From positions 145,386-209,385 of the forward strand of contig NZ_JACHZF010000003.1 in the NCBI RefSeq assembly GCF_014193375.1: a stretch of DNA of 64,000 nt, given 5' to 3'. Made by a program: the position numbers and the translations under genes. Position 1 is the stretch's first letter, and every line of letters begins with the position of its first letter. Of this stretch, positions 53,884-62,903 are shown piece after piece. Below the pieces are notes generated by a model, which did not search any database, had not been told where the DNA came from, and was given only the letters and a program-made list of their open reading frames with translations. Origin of the DNA: Halomonas campaniensis (lineage in GTDB: Bacteria > Pseudomonadota > Gammaproteobacteria > Pseudomonadales > Halomonadaceae).

Positions 53884-56800
53884 GGGCTGGCCAGGAAGAG
53901 CGCCAGATCCTCCAGCGGCATGGGGCGCGCCAGCAGGTAGCCCTGGAAGGTGTCACAGCCGTAGTCGGCCAGCTGCTGGCGCTGCTCCCGGGTCTCGATG
54001 CCCTCGGCCACCACCCTGAGCCCCAGGTGGCCGGCCATGGAGATGATGCCCTGCACGATCGCGGCATCCTGGGGATTGCGGGTCACGTCGCGGACGAAGC
54101 TGCGGTCGATCTTGACCGTGCTGATCGGCAGCTGGCGGAGGTAGCTGAGGCTGGAGAAGCCGGTGCCGAAGTCGTCGATGGAGACATCCACCCGCATGCC
54201 GCGCAGCGCATGCAGGATATCGATGGCCAGCTCGGTATTGTCCATCAGGATGCCCTCGGTGAGCTCCAGCTCCAGCTGCTCCGCGGGCAGGCCGGTCTCC
54301 TGCAGGGTCTGGCGCAGCGTGGCGAGGAAGCTGGGCCGGTGGAACTGCAGGGGCGAAAGGTTCACGGCGACCTTCACCCGGCCCAGCCCCTTCTGCTCCA
54401 GTGCCAGCATGTCGCGACAGGCCCGCTCCAGCACCCAGCGGCTGATGGGCATGATCTGCCCGGTGGACTCGGCCAGGGGGATGAACACCGCCGGCGAGAC
54501 GAACCCTCGGCGCGGATGCTCCCAGCGCAGCAGGGCCTCCACCGCCACCAGCTCGCCGTCGCGATCCACCAGCGGCTGGTAGTAGAGCTGGAAGGCCTGG
54601 GTATCGATGGCCTCCTGCAGGTCGTTGCGCATCGAGACCCGCTCGCCGAACTTCTCGGTGATGGCGCGGGTGAACCACTGGTAGGTGTTGCGGCCCTGCT
54701 GCTTGGCCTGGAACATCGCCATGTCGGCCTGCTGCAGCAGCGCCTGGGGGTCGGCCATCTCCGGCTCGCTGAGGGCGATGCCCACGCTGCAGGTCAGGTA
54801 GAGCTCCTGGCCGTCGACGCAGTAGGGCTGGGCGATCAGCGGCATCAGCCGCTCGACCACTTCCAGCACCTGCTCCTCACTCAGCAGCCCGGGGAGCAGC
54901 AGCACGAACTCGTCTCCGCCGAGCCGCGCCACCGTATCGCCGGCCCGCACGGCGGCCTCCAGGCGCCGGGCCACCTCGATCAGCACCCGGTCGCCCACCG
55001 CATGGCCGAGGGCGTCATTGATCGGCTTGAAGCCATCCAGGTCGATGAACAGCACCGCCAGGCGGTGCCGCTGGCGCTGGGCCAGCGAGGCGTCATGGGC
55101 CAGGCGATCCTCGAACAGGCTGCGGTTGCCCAGCCCGGTCAGTGCGTCGTGGCTGGCATGGTGCGCCAGCTTCGCCTCGTAGCTCTTGTGCTGGGAGACA
55201 TCGTGCTGCACGCCGACGAAGTGGGTCACCTCTCCTCGGCCGTCCCGCACCGGCGAGATATAGAGGTCGTTCCAGAAGGGCGTGCCGTCCTTGTGGTAGT
55301 TGCAGAGCGTGACGTGGACCTCCTCGTGGCGCGCCAGCCGGGAGCGGATGGCCTCGACCGCCTCCGGGTCGGTGTTCTCGCCCTGCAGGAAGCGACAGTT
55401 GCGGCCCTGGGCTTCCTGGCGGGAGTAGCCGGTCAGCCGTTCGAAGGCCGCATTGACGTAGATGATCGGCAGGTCGGGCCGGTTGGCATCGACGATCACC
55501 ACGCCGTTGATGCTGGACTCCACGCTGCGCTCGAGCAGCCGCAGGGAGCGCCGGCTCTGCTGGCGCTCCACGGCGAGGGCCACCAGGCCAGCGGCCTTCT
55601 CCAGCAGCGCCATCTCCCCTGAGCCGGGGGCCCCGGGCTGGCGATAGTAGGTGGCGAAGGTGCCCAGGAGGCGGCCATCGCTGCCCAGCACCGGGCAGGA
55701 CCAGCAGGCCGCCAGACCATGCTCCCGCAGCAGCGGGTGAAAGCCGGACCAGCGGCGGTCCTGCGCCAGGTCGTCGCAGATCACCGGCGCCTGCAGGAAG
55801 GCCGCGCTGCCGCAAGCCCCGGCCCGGGGGCCGATGGCGATCTCGCGGATGCCTTCGCAGTAGGCGGCCGGCAGGCTGCCCCCGGCGGCCAGCCGCAGGA
55901 CCCGGCCATCCTCGCTGGCCAGCATGATCGAGCAGAGCGAGCCGGGCAGCTGGCGCTCCAGCATCCGGGAGATCTCGGCCAGCGTCGATTCCAGCGGGGC
56001 CTCGCAGGCGATCATGGTCTGAATCGCGTGCTGGGCCTCCAGCTGGGAGCGGGCCGACGCCAGGGCGCGGGAGCGCGCCATCAGCTGCCCGGAGAGCCCC
56101 AGGCTGAAGGCCAGCAGCCAGCTCAGCAGCAGCCACCCGGCCGAGATCCGGGCCGGCGCCAGGCCCGCCTGCAGCCAGTCGTGCTGGGGGCCCGGATAGG
56201 CCGCCAAGGTCAACCGCGTGCCGCCGGGCAGGCCGACGTGGCGCCGCGCCAGCAGCTGATCCTCGAAGAGCCCCGCCGTGGCCCAGGGCAGGGTGCCGGG
56301 CAGGCGCAGCTCCAGCAGCGGCCGGGCAGCCTGCTCGACCCTTACCCGGTAGAGGCCCAGCTGGACACGCAGCTCGTTACCCAGCAGCGTCGCCGTATCC
56401 AGCAGGGTCACCAGCTGCTGGCCGCTGCTCGGCACCGCGATGACCATCAGCGCCAGGCCCGGGCTCTCGGCACTCGGTACCATCATGCGCGGCTCCTCGA
56501 ACGGCGCCGCCAGCCATTCCATCACCGCCGCGTCCTCCAGCTGAACGCGCAGCCACTCCGCCCGGCCTGCATCGCGGCCGTGAACCCACACCCACTCGCC
56601 GGACCCATCACGCAGGCCGATCCCCTGCAGGCTGCCGGCATCATTGAGGTAGCTCTGGACGTCGCGGCGCATCACCCCCGCGTCCAGCTCACCGCCGGCC
56701 GCATCCAGCCGGTCCGCCATGCGGCGCATCAGGGTCAGCCGCGAGGCCATCACCTGTTCGGCGTTCAGCTGGATGTTGTCGAGCAGATAGCCCGCCTGGC

Positions 56801-57104
56801 GCTGGGTCGCGGCATGCTGCTCCCCACTCAGCACGGCCCAGGCGAGACTGCTGGCCAGCACCCCCGCCAGCCCGGCCACCATGGCCAGGCGCCCCAGGCG
56901 CTGCCGGCGCCATAACAGCCCCACCAGGGCGAGACCGGCCAGCAGCAGAGCCAGGTAACCACCCGCGCCCAGCAGGCCGAACAGCGGCGACGCGCCGGGG
57001 GCCAGCCACCCGGACAGCAGGCCGGCCAGGCCCAGGGTGGCGAGAAGGGTTGCCACCATCAGCAGCAGCGCATCCAGCGCCAGGTAGCGGATCTTGATCG
57101 GCAT
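53871..57104 (-). CDS. LOV-GGDEF-EAL blue-light-type c-di-GMP enzyme with MHYT-less membrane sensor
   Basis: A 1077-residue membrane protein. Membrane helices (about 8-95) and a periplasmic domain (about 95-320) precede another helix (322-341). A GAF domain (about 360-515) and a PAS domain follow. The PAS has GRNCRFLQG with Cys570, the hallmark LOV motif for flavin-cysteine photoadduct formation. GGDEF is intact (729-733) with an RxxD inhibitory site (720-723), and EAL is intact (856-858, [21 protein letters not shown]). It could both make and break c-di-GMP, with light as one input. The ATG at 57104 follows AGGAG. Confidence 0.9.
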   Translation of the reverse strand: MPIKIRYLALDALLLMVATLLATLGLAGLLSGWLAPGASPLFGLLGAGGYLALLLAGLALVGLLWRRQRLGRLAMVAGLAGVLASSLAWAVLSGEQHAATQRQAGYLLDNIQLNAEQVMASRLTLMRRMADRLDAAGGELDAGVMRRDVQSYLNDAGSLQGIGLRDGSGEWVWVHGRDAGRAEWLRVQLEDAAVMEWLAAPFEEPRMMVPSAESPGLALMVIAVPSSGQQLVTLLDTATLLGNELRVQLGLYRVRVEQAARPLLELRLPGTLPWATAGLFEDQLLARRHVGLPGGTRLTLAAYPGPQHDWLQAGLAPARISAGWLLLSWLLAFSLGLSGQLMARSRALASARSQLEAQHAIQTMIACEAPLESTLAEISRMLERQLPGSLCSIMLASEDGRVLRLAAGGSLPAAYCEGIREIAIGPRAGACGSAAFLQAPVICDDLAQDRRWSGFHPLLREHGLAACWSCPVLGSDGRLLGTFATYYRQPGAPGSGEMALLEKAAGLVALAVERQQSRRSLRLLERSVESSINGVVIVDANRPDLPIIYVNAAFERLTGYSRQEAQGRNCRFLQGENTDPEAVEAIRSRLARHEEVHVTLCNYHKDGTPFWNDLYISPVRDGRGEVTHFVGVQHDVSQHKSYEAKLAHHASHDALTGLGNRSLFEDRLAHDASLAQRQRHRLAVLFIDLDGFKPINDALGHAVGDRVLIEVARRLEAAVRAGDTVARLGGDEFVLLLPGLLSEEQVLEVVERLMPLIAQPYCVDGQELYLTCSVGIALSEPEMADPQALLQQADMAMFQAKQQGRNTYQWFTRAITEKFGERVSMRNDLQEAIDTQAFQLYYQPLVDRDGELVAVEALLRWEHPRRGFVSPAVFIPLAESTGQIMPISRWVLERACRDMLALEQKGLGRVKVAVNLSPLQFHRPSFLATLRQTLQETGLPAEQLELELTEGILMDNTELAIDILHALRGMRVDVSIDDFGTGFSSLSYLRQLPISTVKIDRSFVRDVTRNPQDAAIVQGIISMAGHLGLRVVAEGIETREQRQQLADYGCDTFQGYLLARPMPLEDLALFLASPQPA

Positions 57105-57163
57105 GCCACGTGCTCCTGCTGTGGGTGTCGCGAATGATGGGTTACGGGTCTTGTGCGCCATCG

Positions 57164-57385
57164 TCAGCGCAGTCGCTCGATCGCCTGGAAGCGCCCTTCG
57201 GCCGAGAAACGCAGCCGGAAGACCCCGTGCACCCCGTCCCGGGTCACCACCCGGCGCAGCGCCTCGGCGGGGAAGATCACCCGCCGGCCGTCCAGGCTGC
57301 GGGTATGGACCTGGCCCGTCCGCCCCTCGTAGTGGGCCAGGCAGGCCTCGGGGGAGAGCTCGATGATCACGTCGACGACGGGCAT
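57164..57385 (-). CDS. DUF2835 family protein
   Basis: A 73-residue protein matching DUF2835 throughout: IELSPEACLAHYEGRTGQVHTRSLDGRRVIFPAEALRRVVTRDGVHGVFRL. Function of the family is unknown. It overlaps the end of the upstream cyclase gene by 19 bp, and the LOV gene follows closely, so all three are likely one transcript. AGGA precedes the ATG. Confidence 0.85.
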   Translation of the reverse strand: MPVVDVIIELSPEACLAHYEGRTGQVHTRSLDGRRVIFPAEALRRVVTRDGVHGVFRLRFSAEGRFQAIERLR

Positions 57386-59346
57386 GATGACGATTCCTGG
57401 CCGTCCGCCGGGGCGGGAATGCCATCCCGCACCGGTTCGAACCTCTCGTAACGGTTCTTGCCCCGGCGCTTGGCGCGGTACATGGCCTGGTCGGCCTGGC
57501 GCAGGAGCTGGTCGGCATCCAGCTCCTCGCCGGCCGGGTAGAAGGTGACACCCAGGCTTGCCGAGACCTCGAGCCGCTGGCCATCGATCTCGACCGGCGC
57601 CGCCGCCACCCTCCGCAGGCGCTCCAGCACCGGCAGGCAGGCCGCCTCGGAATCCAGATCGCCCAGCACGGCCACGAATTCGTCGCCCCCCAGGCGCCCC
57701 AGGGTGTCGCTCTCGCGCAGCGCCGCCTTCATGCGGCGACCCAGCTCGATCAGCAGGCGATCCCCCATGGCGTGCCCGTGGGCGTCGTTGACCGCCTTGA
57801 AGCCGTCGAGGTCGATGAACACCAGCGCCAGGCGCTGCTGATGCCGCCTTGCCGCCGCCATGGCCTGGCGGATCCGGTCGGCGAGCAGGGTGCGGTTGGG
57901 CAGCCCGGTCAGGGCGTCGTAGTGGGCGATATGCTCCAGCTCCTGCTGATGGGCCTTGAGCGAGGTGATATCGGCGATCAGGCCCACGTAGCGCTGCACC
58001 TCGCCGCTGTCGTCACGCACCGCGCTGATGGTGAGCCGCTGGGGATAGACCCGCCCGCCCCGGTGGCGATTCCAGATCTCGCCGTCCCAGTAGCCGCGGT
58101 CGAGCAGCTTCTCCCAGAGGCTGGCGTAGAACTGTGCGTCGTGGCGGCCCGAGCTGAGCAGGCTCGTGCGCTGCCCGATGGCTTCCTGGCGTGAGTAGCC
58201 GGTGATCTCGCTGAAGGCCCGGTTCACCTCGATGATCCGGCCCGCCGGCGAGGTGATCATGATGCCCTCGTGGGTATGGCTGAAGACGCTGGCCGCCAGC
58301 CGCATCTGCTCGCGCTGTCGCTTGAGCTTGCGGTTGCGGCGCGACAGCAGCACCAGCAGCAGGACCACCACCAGCAAGGCGCCCAGCAGCGCCAGCAGGT
58401 AGGGGCGGTGCTGCTCCCAGATATCGTGCCAGGTGATCGGCGGCGACTGGTCGAAGGGCGGCAGGCGCAGGCTGCGCGCCAGGTTCTCCACGGGCAGGTA
58501 GTCCATGGGCGGGGCGAAGCCGGCGATCCCCGCCGCCCGGGCCACGGGGTGTTCCGGGGCCAGGGCGAACAGGGCCATGGCGATGCGCTGTACGGTGGCC
58601 CGCTCGACCTGGGGCAGGGCGATCAGCGGCCACTCCGGGTAGAGCCGCGTCGACACCGCGAAGGGAAAGCCCGCCAGCCGCTGGGCATTGAGCACCTTGA
58701 GCCGGTTGCGGTCGAGCCGGCCATCCCGGGAGAGGCTCTCCAGCACGCCGGTACGCACGAAGCCGGCATCCACCAGCCCCTCCAGCACGGCGTCGACCAC
58801 GGCATCGTGGCTGCCCAGCTGCAGCAGGGCGAGGTCCCGGGCCGGCGACAGCCCGGCCTGCTGGATCTCGTAGGCCTGGGTCTGGTAGCCACCCAGGAAG
58901 CGCTTGCCGGGTATCGCCACGCTGCGGCCCTTGAGGTCGCGCAGGCCGGCGATGTCGTCGCGGTCCGCCCGGGTGATCATCACGCCCCCCAGGGCGCTGA
59001 CTTCCTGACCATGCTCCAGGCGAATCTGGGTGGCCAGGGCGCCGGTGAGGCTGTTGCGGCTGCGCACCTCCAGGTAGTGGCTGGGGTTGGTCATCAGCAG
59101 GTCGATCTGGCGGTGGGAGATGGCGCGCTCGATCTCGTCCAGCCCCAGCACCTGCAGCGTGACCCGAGCCTCGGGCAGCTGGGCATCCAGGTAGTCGACC
59201 AGCGGCTGGTAGCGCTCGATCATCACCGCCGGCTCGCGGTAGGCGAAGATGCCCAGCACCAGGTCGTGCTCGGCCTGGGCCTGGGGCACCAGCACGGCGA
59301 GCCAGAGCGTCAGGACGCCGAGCCCACGACAGAGGTTCCGCCTCAT
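57367..59346 (-). CDS. Diguanylate cyclase with PhnD-like periplasmic sensor and PAS domain
   Basis: A 659-residue membrane protein predicted to synthesise c-di-GMP. A signal peptide ends at AQA-EHD. A periplasmic phosphonate-binding-like domain (about 27-290: GIFAYREPAVMIERYQPLVDYL, MTNPSHYLEVR, GGYQTQAYEIQQAG) is followed by a membrane helix (316-335), a PAS domain (about 350-465) and a GGDEF domain with intact GGDEF (553-557) and RxxD I-site (544-547). The ATG at 59346 gives the signal peptide at once; the longer frame to 59481 lacks sense. A perfect sigma-28 promoter lies upstream. Confidence 0.9.
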   Translation of the reverse strand: MRRNLCRGLGVLTLWLAVLVPQAQAEHDLVLGIFAYREPAVMIERYQPLVDYLDAQLPEARVTLQVLGLDEIERAISHRQIDLLMTNPSHYLEVRSRNSLTGALATQIRLEHGQEVSALGGVMITRADRDDIAGLRDLKGRSVAIPGKRFLGGYQTQAYEIQQAGLSPARDLALLQLGSHDAVVDAVLEGLVDAGFVRTGVLESLSRDGRLDRNRLKVLNAQRLAGFPFAVSTRLYPEWPLIALPQVERATVQRIAMALFALAPEHPVARAAGIAGFAPPMDYLPVENLARSLRLPPFDQSPPITWHDIWEQHRPYLLALLGALLVVVLLLVLLSRRNRKLKRQREQMRLAASVFSHTHEGIMITSPAGRIIEVNRAFSEITGYSRQEAIGQRTSLLSSGRHDAQFYASLWEKLLDRGYWDGEIWNRHRGGRVYPQRLTISAVRDDSGEVQRYVGLIADITSLKAHQQELEHIAHYDALTGLPNRTLLADRIRQAMAAARRHQQRLALVFIDLDGFKAVNDAHGHAMGDRLLIELGRRMKAALRESDTLGRLGGDEFVAVLGDLDSEAACLPVLERLRRVAAAPVEIDGQRLEVSASLGVTFYPAGEELDADQLLRQADQAMYRAKRRGKNRYERFEPVRDGIPAPADGQESSSCPSST

Positions 59347-59438
59347 GACACCGGCCCCCTGGGCAGGTAGCGCGCCTCCATCAGGCCCTCCAGGCGATCG
59401 GGGGCGGCCAGCGTGGCAAGGCACTCTCGACGCTGCAT
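59343..59438 (-). CDS. Possible 31-residue leader peptide coupled to the cyclase gene
   Basis: A short frame starting MQRRECLATL and ending RGPVS, with GGAGG five bases before its ATG. Its stop overlaps the cyclase start as ATGA. The strong ribosome site and exact coupling suggest it is translated, and the cyclase has a poorer site of its own. It contains one Cys and no hydrophobic segment. No family is recognised; it may serve only to couple translation. Confidence 0.45.
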   Translation of the reverse strand: MQRRECLATLAAPDRLEGLMEARYLPRGPVS

Positions 59439-59565
59439 CTCTCCTCCCTGCTGCCTTCGGCCCGTGGGAATGGCATTGCAAAAATGCCCGCCATGATACC
59501 CTCCCTCGTGCGGCGGCGGGCGTTGTCAGGTCAATTCAGCAGCCTTTGGCTACAACCTCCCTCGC

Positions 59566-59592
59566 TTATCGGCGCGAGCCGGGTTGCCTTTA
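59566..59592 (-). promoter_or_regulatory. Consensus sigma-28 promoter for the diguanylate cyclase
   Basis: Minus-strand TAAA-N15-GCCGATAA, a perfect match. The transcript would begin near 59559 and leave a leader of about 120 bases before the small peptide gene and 213 before the cyclase. Confidence 0.9.
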
Positions 59593-59604
59593 GAACAAGG
59601 CGAC

Positions 59605-59631
59605 TAAAGTCCCATGCCGAGAGGCCGATAT
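59605..59631 (+). promoter_or_regulatory. Sigma-28 promoter for the chemoreceptor at 59672
   Basis: Plus-strand TAAA-N15-GCCGATAT. It lies back to back with the cyclase promoter, their -35 elements 12 bp apart. Because an ATG at 59630 overlaps the -10, the receptor must start further down. Confidence 0.88.
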
Positions 59632-59671
59632 GGAAACCTCTTCCAATCTACCCTTTCGTCGAGATCCCACC

Positions 59672-61411
59672 ATGCCCGATACCCAGCCTGCCCCCAGGCG
59701 CTCCATCAGCCTGCAGACCCGCCTGCTGCTGCTGGTCCTGATCCCCCTGCTGATGGCCATCCTCGCCCTGACCGTCAGCCAGGCCCTCTCACGCGTTCAG
59801 GACGGCCACGCCCAGCTCGCCCAGCAACGCCAGCTGCTGCTGGAGACCCGCCAGGCCGGCGTGCAGGACGTGGTGCAGAGCGCCCGTTCCGCCATCACCC
59901 CCGTGCTCGAGAACCCGGCGCTCAGTGCGGCCGAGAAGCGCCGCCGGGCGGCCGAGGTACTCCGTGCCATCCGCTTCGAGGGCGACAACTACATCTTCGT
60001 CTACGACGTCGACGGCACCAACGTGGTGCTGCCTTACAGCCGCGAACGGGAAGGCACCGACATGAGCGGCCTGCGCGCACCGGACGGGCGCTACCTGGTG
60101 CGCGACTTCATCGAGGTCGGCCGCAGCGGCGGCGGCCGCTACGACTACCCCTGGGAATACCCCGGCACCGACCGCGTCGAGCCGAAGTACTCCTACGTGG
60201 ACGCCATTCCGGAGCTCGGCTGGGTCCTCGGCGCCGGCGTCTATGTCACCGATATCGACGAGAGCATGGCCGAGGCCGAGGCCGTGGCGGCGACCGAGCT
60301 GCGCCAGAGCCTCACCAGCGCTGCCCTGATCGGCCTGCTGATCTTCGCCGGGGTCGCCGCGCTGGGCACGCTGCTGGTACGCCACACCGTTCGCCCGATT
60401 CGGGATACGGCCGCTGCCATGGGCGAGATCGCCCGTGGCCAGGGTGACCTGACCCGACGCCTCACCGCCGTTCGCGATGACGAGCTGGGGGACCTGGCCA
60501 CCCAGTTCAACGCCTTCGTGGCACGCATGCAGGCAACCCTGCGCGACGTGCGGCGCAGCACCTACAGCGTGGATCGCGCCGCCGGTGAGATCGCCCAGGG
60601 CAGCGACGAGCTGGCCACCCGCACCGAGCAAGCCGCCGCCAACCTGCAGGAAACCTCCGCCTCCATGGAGGAGATCACCGCCACGGTGAACCACAGCGCC
60701 GAAGCCGCCGAGCAGGGCAACCGGCTGGCCCAGGAGACCGCCGGCGTGGCCCGCGAGGGAGAAGCCGCCATGCGCGAGGTGGCACGCACCATGGCCGATA
60801 TCGACCACTCCGCCGGACAGATCAGCGAGATCATCACCCTGATCGATTCCATCGCCTTCCAGACCAATATCCTGGCGCTCAACGCCTCGGTGGAGGCCGC
60901 CCGCGCCGGCGAGAACGGACGCGGTTTCGCGGTGGTTGCCCAGGAGGTGCGCTCCCTGGCCAGCCGCTCCAGCGAAGCGGCCAAGGAGATCCGCACGCTC
61001 ATCGATGCCTCCGTCTCCCACACGCGGGAAGGCACCGGGCTGGTGGAGCGCGCCGGCACCACCATGCAGGGCATCGTGGAGAGCGTCTCCCGCGTGAACG
61101 AGGTGATTGCGGCGATCAGCGCCGGAGCCCGCGAGCAGAACAGCGGCATCAGCCAGATCAACACCGCGGTGGCCGAGATGGACACCATGACCCAGCAGAA
61201 CGCCGCCATGGTGCAGCAGACCGCCTCCGCCGCGGAGGAGATGCGCCGGCATGCCACTCAGCTGAGCACGCTGATCGATACCTTCGTGCTGGGCGACGAC
61301 CCGCAGCTCAAGGCGCAGAGCACCACCCCACCGCCTGCCCGCCCCCAGCCTTCGCCGGCCCGACCGCCACGGCAGCCCACCGCCGCAGAGGAGGAGTGGG
61401 AGACCTTCTGA
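59672..61411 (+). CDS. Cache-domain methyl-accepting chemotaxis protein with CheR tether
   Basis: Chemoreceptor of 579 residues. TM1 (about 14-34) is followed by a single Cache domain (about 40-190: [75 protein letters not shown]), TM2, HAMP and the signalling tip. The C-terminus is AAEEEWETF, nearly identical to the NWETF tether of Tar and Tsr. The start is the ATG at 59672; the ATG at 59630 lies in the promoter. The ligand is probably a small organic molecule as for other sCache_2 receptors. Confidence 0.93.
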   Translation: MPDTQPAPRRSISLQTRLLLLVLIPLLMAILALTVSQALSRVQDGHAQLAQQRQLLLETRQAGVQDVVQSARSAITPVLENPALSAAEKRRRAAEVLRAIRFEGDNYIFVYDVDGTNVVLPYSREREGTDMSGLRAPDGRYLVRDFIEVGRSGGGRYDYPWEYPGTDRVEPKYSYVDAIPELGWVLGAGVYVTDIDESMAEAEAVAATELRQSLTSAALIGLLIFAGVAALGTLLVRHTVRPIRDTAAAMGEIARGQGDLTRRLTAVRDDELGDLATQFNAFVARMQATLRDVRRSTYSVDRAAGEIAQGSDELATRTEQAAANLQETSASMEEITATVNHSAEAAEQGNRLAQETAGVAREGEAAMREVARTMADIDHSAGQISEIITLIDSIAFQTNILALNASVEAARAGENGRGFAVVAQEVRSLASRSSEAAKEIRTLIDASVSHTREGTGLVERAGTTMQGIVESVSRVNEVIAAISAGAREQNSGISQINTAVAEMDTMTQQNAAMVQQTASAAEEMRRHATQLSTLIDTFVLGDDPQLKAQSTTPPPARPQPSPARPPRQPTAAEEEWETF

Positions 61412-61431
61412 CGCCCCTAAAGAATCCGGCG

Positions 61432-61586
61432 CGGCGGCCATGTTCATGGGCCTCTCGGCGCTGCTGATCGAGCGAGAGCGGCGCCGCCCAGGTCGAGCGG
61501 GTCTCAGCCAGTGCCACCGAGCTGAGCGCCACCACCCGCGAGAGCGCCGCCGGCGGGCTGATGGCGGCGGTAGGCGTCTTCCGGCT
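61432..61586 (+). pseudogene. Deleted remnant of the chemoreceptor gene at 52396
   Basis: Several blocks match the receptor at 52396-53883 almost base for base but joined with the intervening parts missing. 61434-61471 corresponds to about 52622-52659; about 61485-61551 to 53187-53252; and about 61556-61586 to 53810-53840. The open frame through it is short and the reading frame changes at junctions, so no receptor can be made. It is either the scar of a duplicated copy or the product of recombination at short repeats. Confidence 0.75.
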
Positions 61587-61599
61587 GGGGGGGGGGGGG
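61587..61599 (+). repeat. Homopolymer run of 13 G
   Basis: Thirteen consecutive G directly follow the last remnant block. It is the longest homopolymer in the window. Such tracts slip during replication and are also a frequent site of sequencing error. Confidence 0.9.
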
Positions 61600-61665
61600 A
61601 GCGCCGCATGGTGGCGCCGACGCCGAGAGCTACGTCGATGCAGGGCAGGGGTTCAGGAAGGAAGT

Positions 61666-61707
61666 GAGGCCGCCTGCCGCGCCGGTTGGCTGACGACAGG
61701 CGGCCTC
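61666..61707. terminator. Long perfect hairpin downstream of the receptor remnant
   Basis: GAGGCCGCCTG (61666-61676) pairs with CAGGCGGCCTC (61697-61707), 11 bp without mismatch around a 20-nt loop. There is no T-run. It probably ends transcription from the chemoreceptor or is a leftover repeat. Confidence 0.5.
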
Positions 61708-61727
61708 GGGGTCCCGCGTGGTGAATC

Positions 61728-61749
61728 AGGCCCGGGCGTCCGGGCCTTT
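61728..61749. terminator. Hairpin terminator between convergent transcripts
   Basis: AGGCCCGG (61728-61735) pairs with CCGGGCCT (61740-61747) around a GCGT loop, followed by two more T. It lies 6 bp beyond the stop of the minus-strand gene at 61755 and can serve either strand weakly. Confidence 0.6.
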
Positions 61750-61754
61750 CCGGC

Positions 61755-62183
61755 TCAGCCGAACAGCCAGCTGGCGGGGTTCCTGATCGGCTCGTCACGA
61801 GAGACACGCACGAGGCCCATGATCATCCGCGTATAGAACCAGACCACCAGCAGCAGCCCGGCGATGGTGACCACCGGCAGCAGCAGGTAGCCGATGCCGA
61901 TGAACATCAGGGCGAAGGAGAGGGTATAGGCCAGCATCAGGCCCACGCCGCCGATCAGGCTGATCCAGAAGGTACGTATCTGGAAACGGTAGTGGCTCTC
62001 CAGCAGGGCAGACCCGCTGCCTCGCTTGACGTAGCAAAGCACCACGGCGATGAGACAGGTGATGCCAAGCAGCATGGTGGCGAGGTTAAGGCCATAGGTC
62101 ACGAAGGCGAAGGTCTTGTCGTTCTGGGCAGCGGAGCTGGCCGGACTGGCAGGCGCTTCCAGGGTGGTGTCGTTGTGGCTCAT
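61755..62183 (-). CDS. Small four-helix membrane protein (DUF4870-like)
   Basis: A 142-residue protein with about three or four membrane helices (about 26-50, 70-95, 98-122) and the LLESHYRFQIRTFWISLIGG segment seen in DUF4870-type membrane proteins. Function unknown. No ribosome site of note beyond GAGG upstream. It stands alone in a low-density region and is probably a genuine, widely distributed small gene. Confidence 0.7.
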   Translation of the reverse strand: MSHNDTTLEAPASPASSAAQNDKTFAFVTYGLNLATMLLGITCLIAVVLCYVKRGSGSALLESHYRFQIRTFWISLIGGVGLMLAYTLSFALMFIGIGYLLLPVVTIAGLLLVVWFYTRMIMGLVRVSRDEPIRNPASWLFG

Positions 62184-62256
62184 GTCGTTTCCTCGGGATT
62201 GGGTGCGTGGAAGTCCACGGAGTACCTGGGAGCCGAGGATCGGCCCCCAGGGGGTA

Positions 62257-62850
62257 TCAGGCCGCCAGGGTATCTAGCGGTGCGTAGTCGCCTTCCGGGG
62301 TGCGGCACCAGATGGCACCATCCGCCACAACGCGGTCTTCTACCGACAAAGAGGTGCGCGTCGGGCGACAGTGGGTCCCCGTGGCCAGGCTCGCGAGCCT
62401 GGCCTGTTCCTCGGAGCTCACGGACTCGCCCCGCACTTCCGCCAGGTAGGCCACGGACTGGCTGTCGTGGGCCGGTACCGCCTTGCCATAGATGATCTGG
62501 CCGTCCACATCGCGGCGCTGTTCACTGGTCCAGTCCATGGCGCCGGCGCTGCCCTCATCGGCCATCAGCGCCTGGCGGGTGGTCTGCGCCAGCGACTCCT
62601 GCTCCTGCTGGTTGAGGTGGTCGGCGAAGCGGTTGCCGACATAGCCCCCCAGGGCGGCGCCCAGCGCCATGGCGACCAGACGGCCGTTGCCATCCCCCAG
62701 CTGGGAACCGGCCACCGCGCCTACCAGCGACCCGACGCCGGTCCCCAGGGCGGAGCGCTGTTGGGGAGAGAGGGTCTGGCAGCCGCTGAGCAGCAGGCCG
62801 AAGGCCAGCATGGCCGCCACGACGATGGCGGGGCGAAACGTCTTCTTCAT
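62257..62850 (-). CDS. Glycine-zipper lipoprotein
   Basis: Outer-membrane-type lipoprotein of 197 residues. A signal sequence ends in LLSGC (Cys24), followed by a glycine-zipper segment (ALGTGVGSLVGAVAGSQLGDGNG, then ALGAALGGYVGNRFADHLN), as in 17-kDa surface antigens and YMGG-type proteins. The C-terminal half is a soluble domain with two Cys (THCRPTRTS and AIWCRTPEG). It probably supports the cell envelope; the exact role is unknown. Confidence 0.82.
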   Translation of the reverse strand: MKKTFRPAIVVAAMLAFGLLLSGCQTLSPQQRSALGTGVGSLVGAVAGSQLGDGNGRLVAMALGAALGGYVGNRFADHLNQQEQESLAQTTRQALMADEGSAGAMDWTSEQRRDVDGQIIYGKAVPAHDSQSVAYLAEVRGESVSSEEQARLASLATGTHCRPTRTSLSVEDRVVADGAIWCRTPEGDYAPLDTLAA

Positions 62851-62903
62851 TTTTCGAGCTTCCTGCGTGGGTTGGGTGTTGCGGGTTACCGACCGACGGA
62901 ATG

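Noticed and set aside
57105..57584. Extension of the LOV-GGDEF-EAL frame to 57584
   Set aside because: This part overlaps the DUF2835 gene and the cyclase 3' end in another frame. The ATG at 57104 has AGGAG and starts the membrane domain.
61440..61667. Short plus-strand open frame over the receptor remnant as a real gene
   Set aside because: Its sequence is pieced from parts of the receptor at 52396 in mixed frames and runs through the G13 tract.
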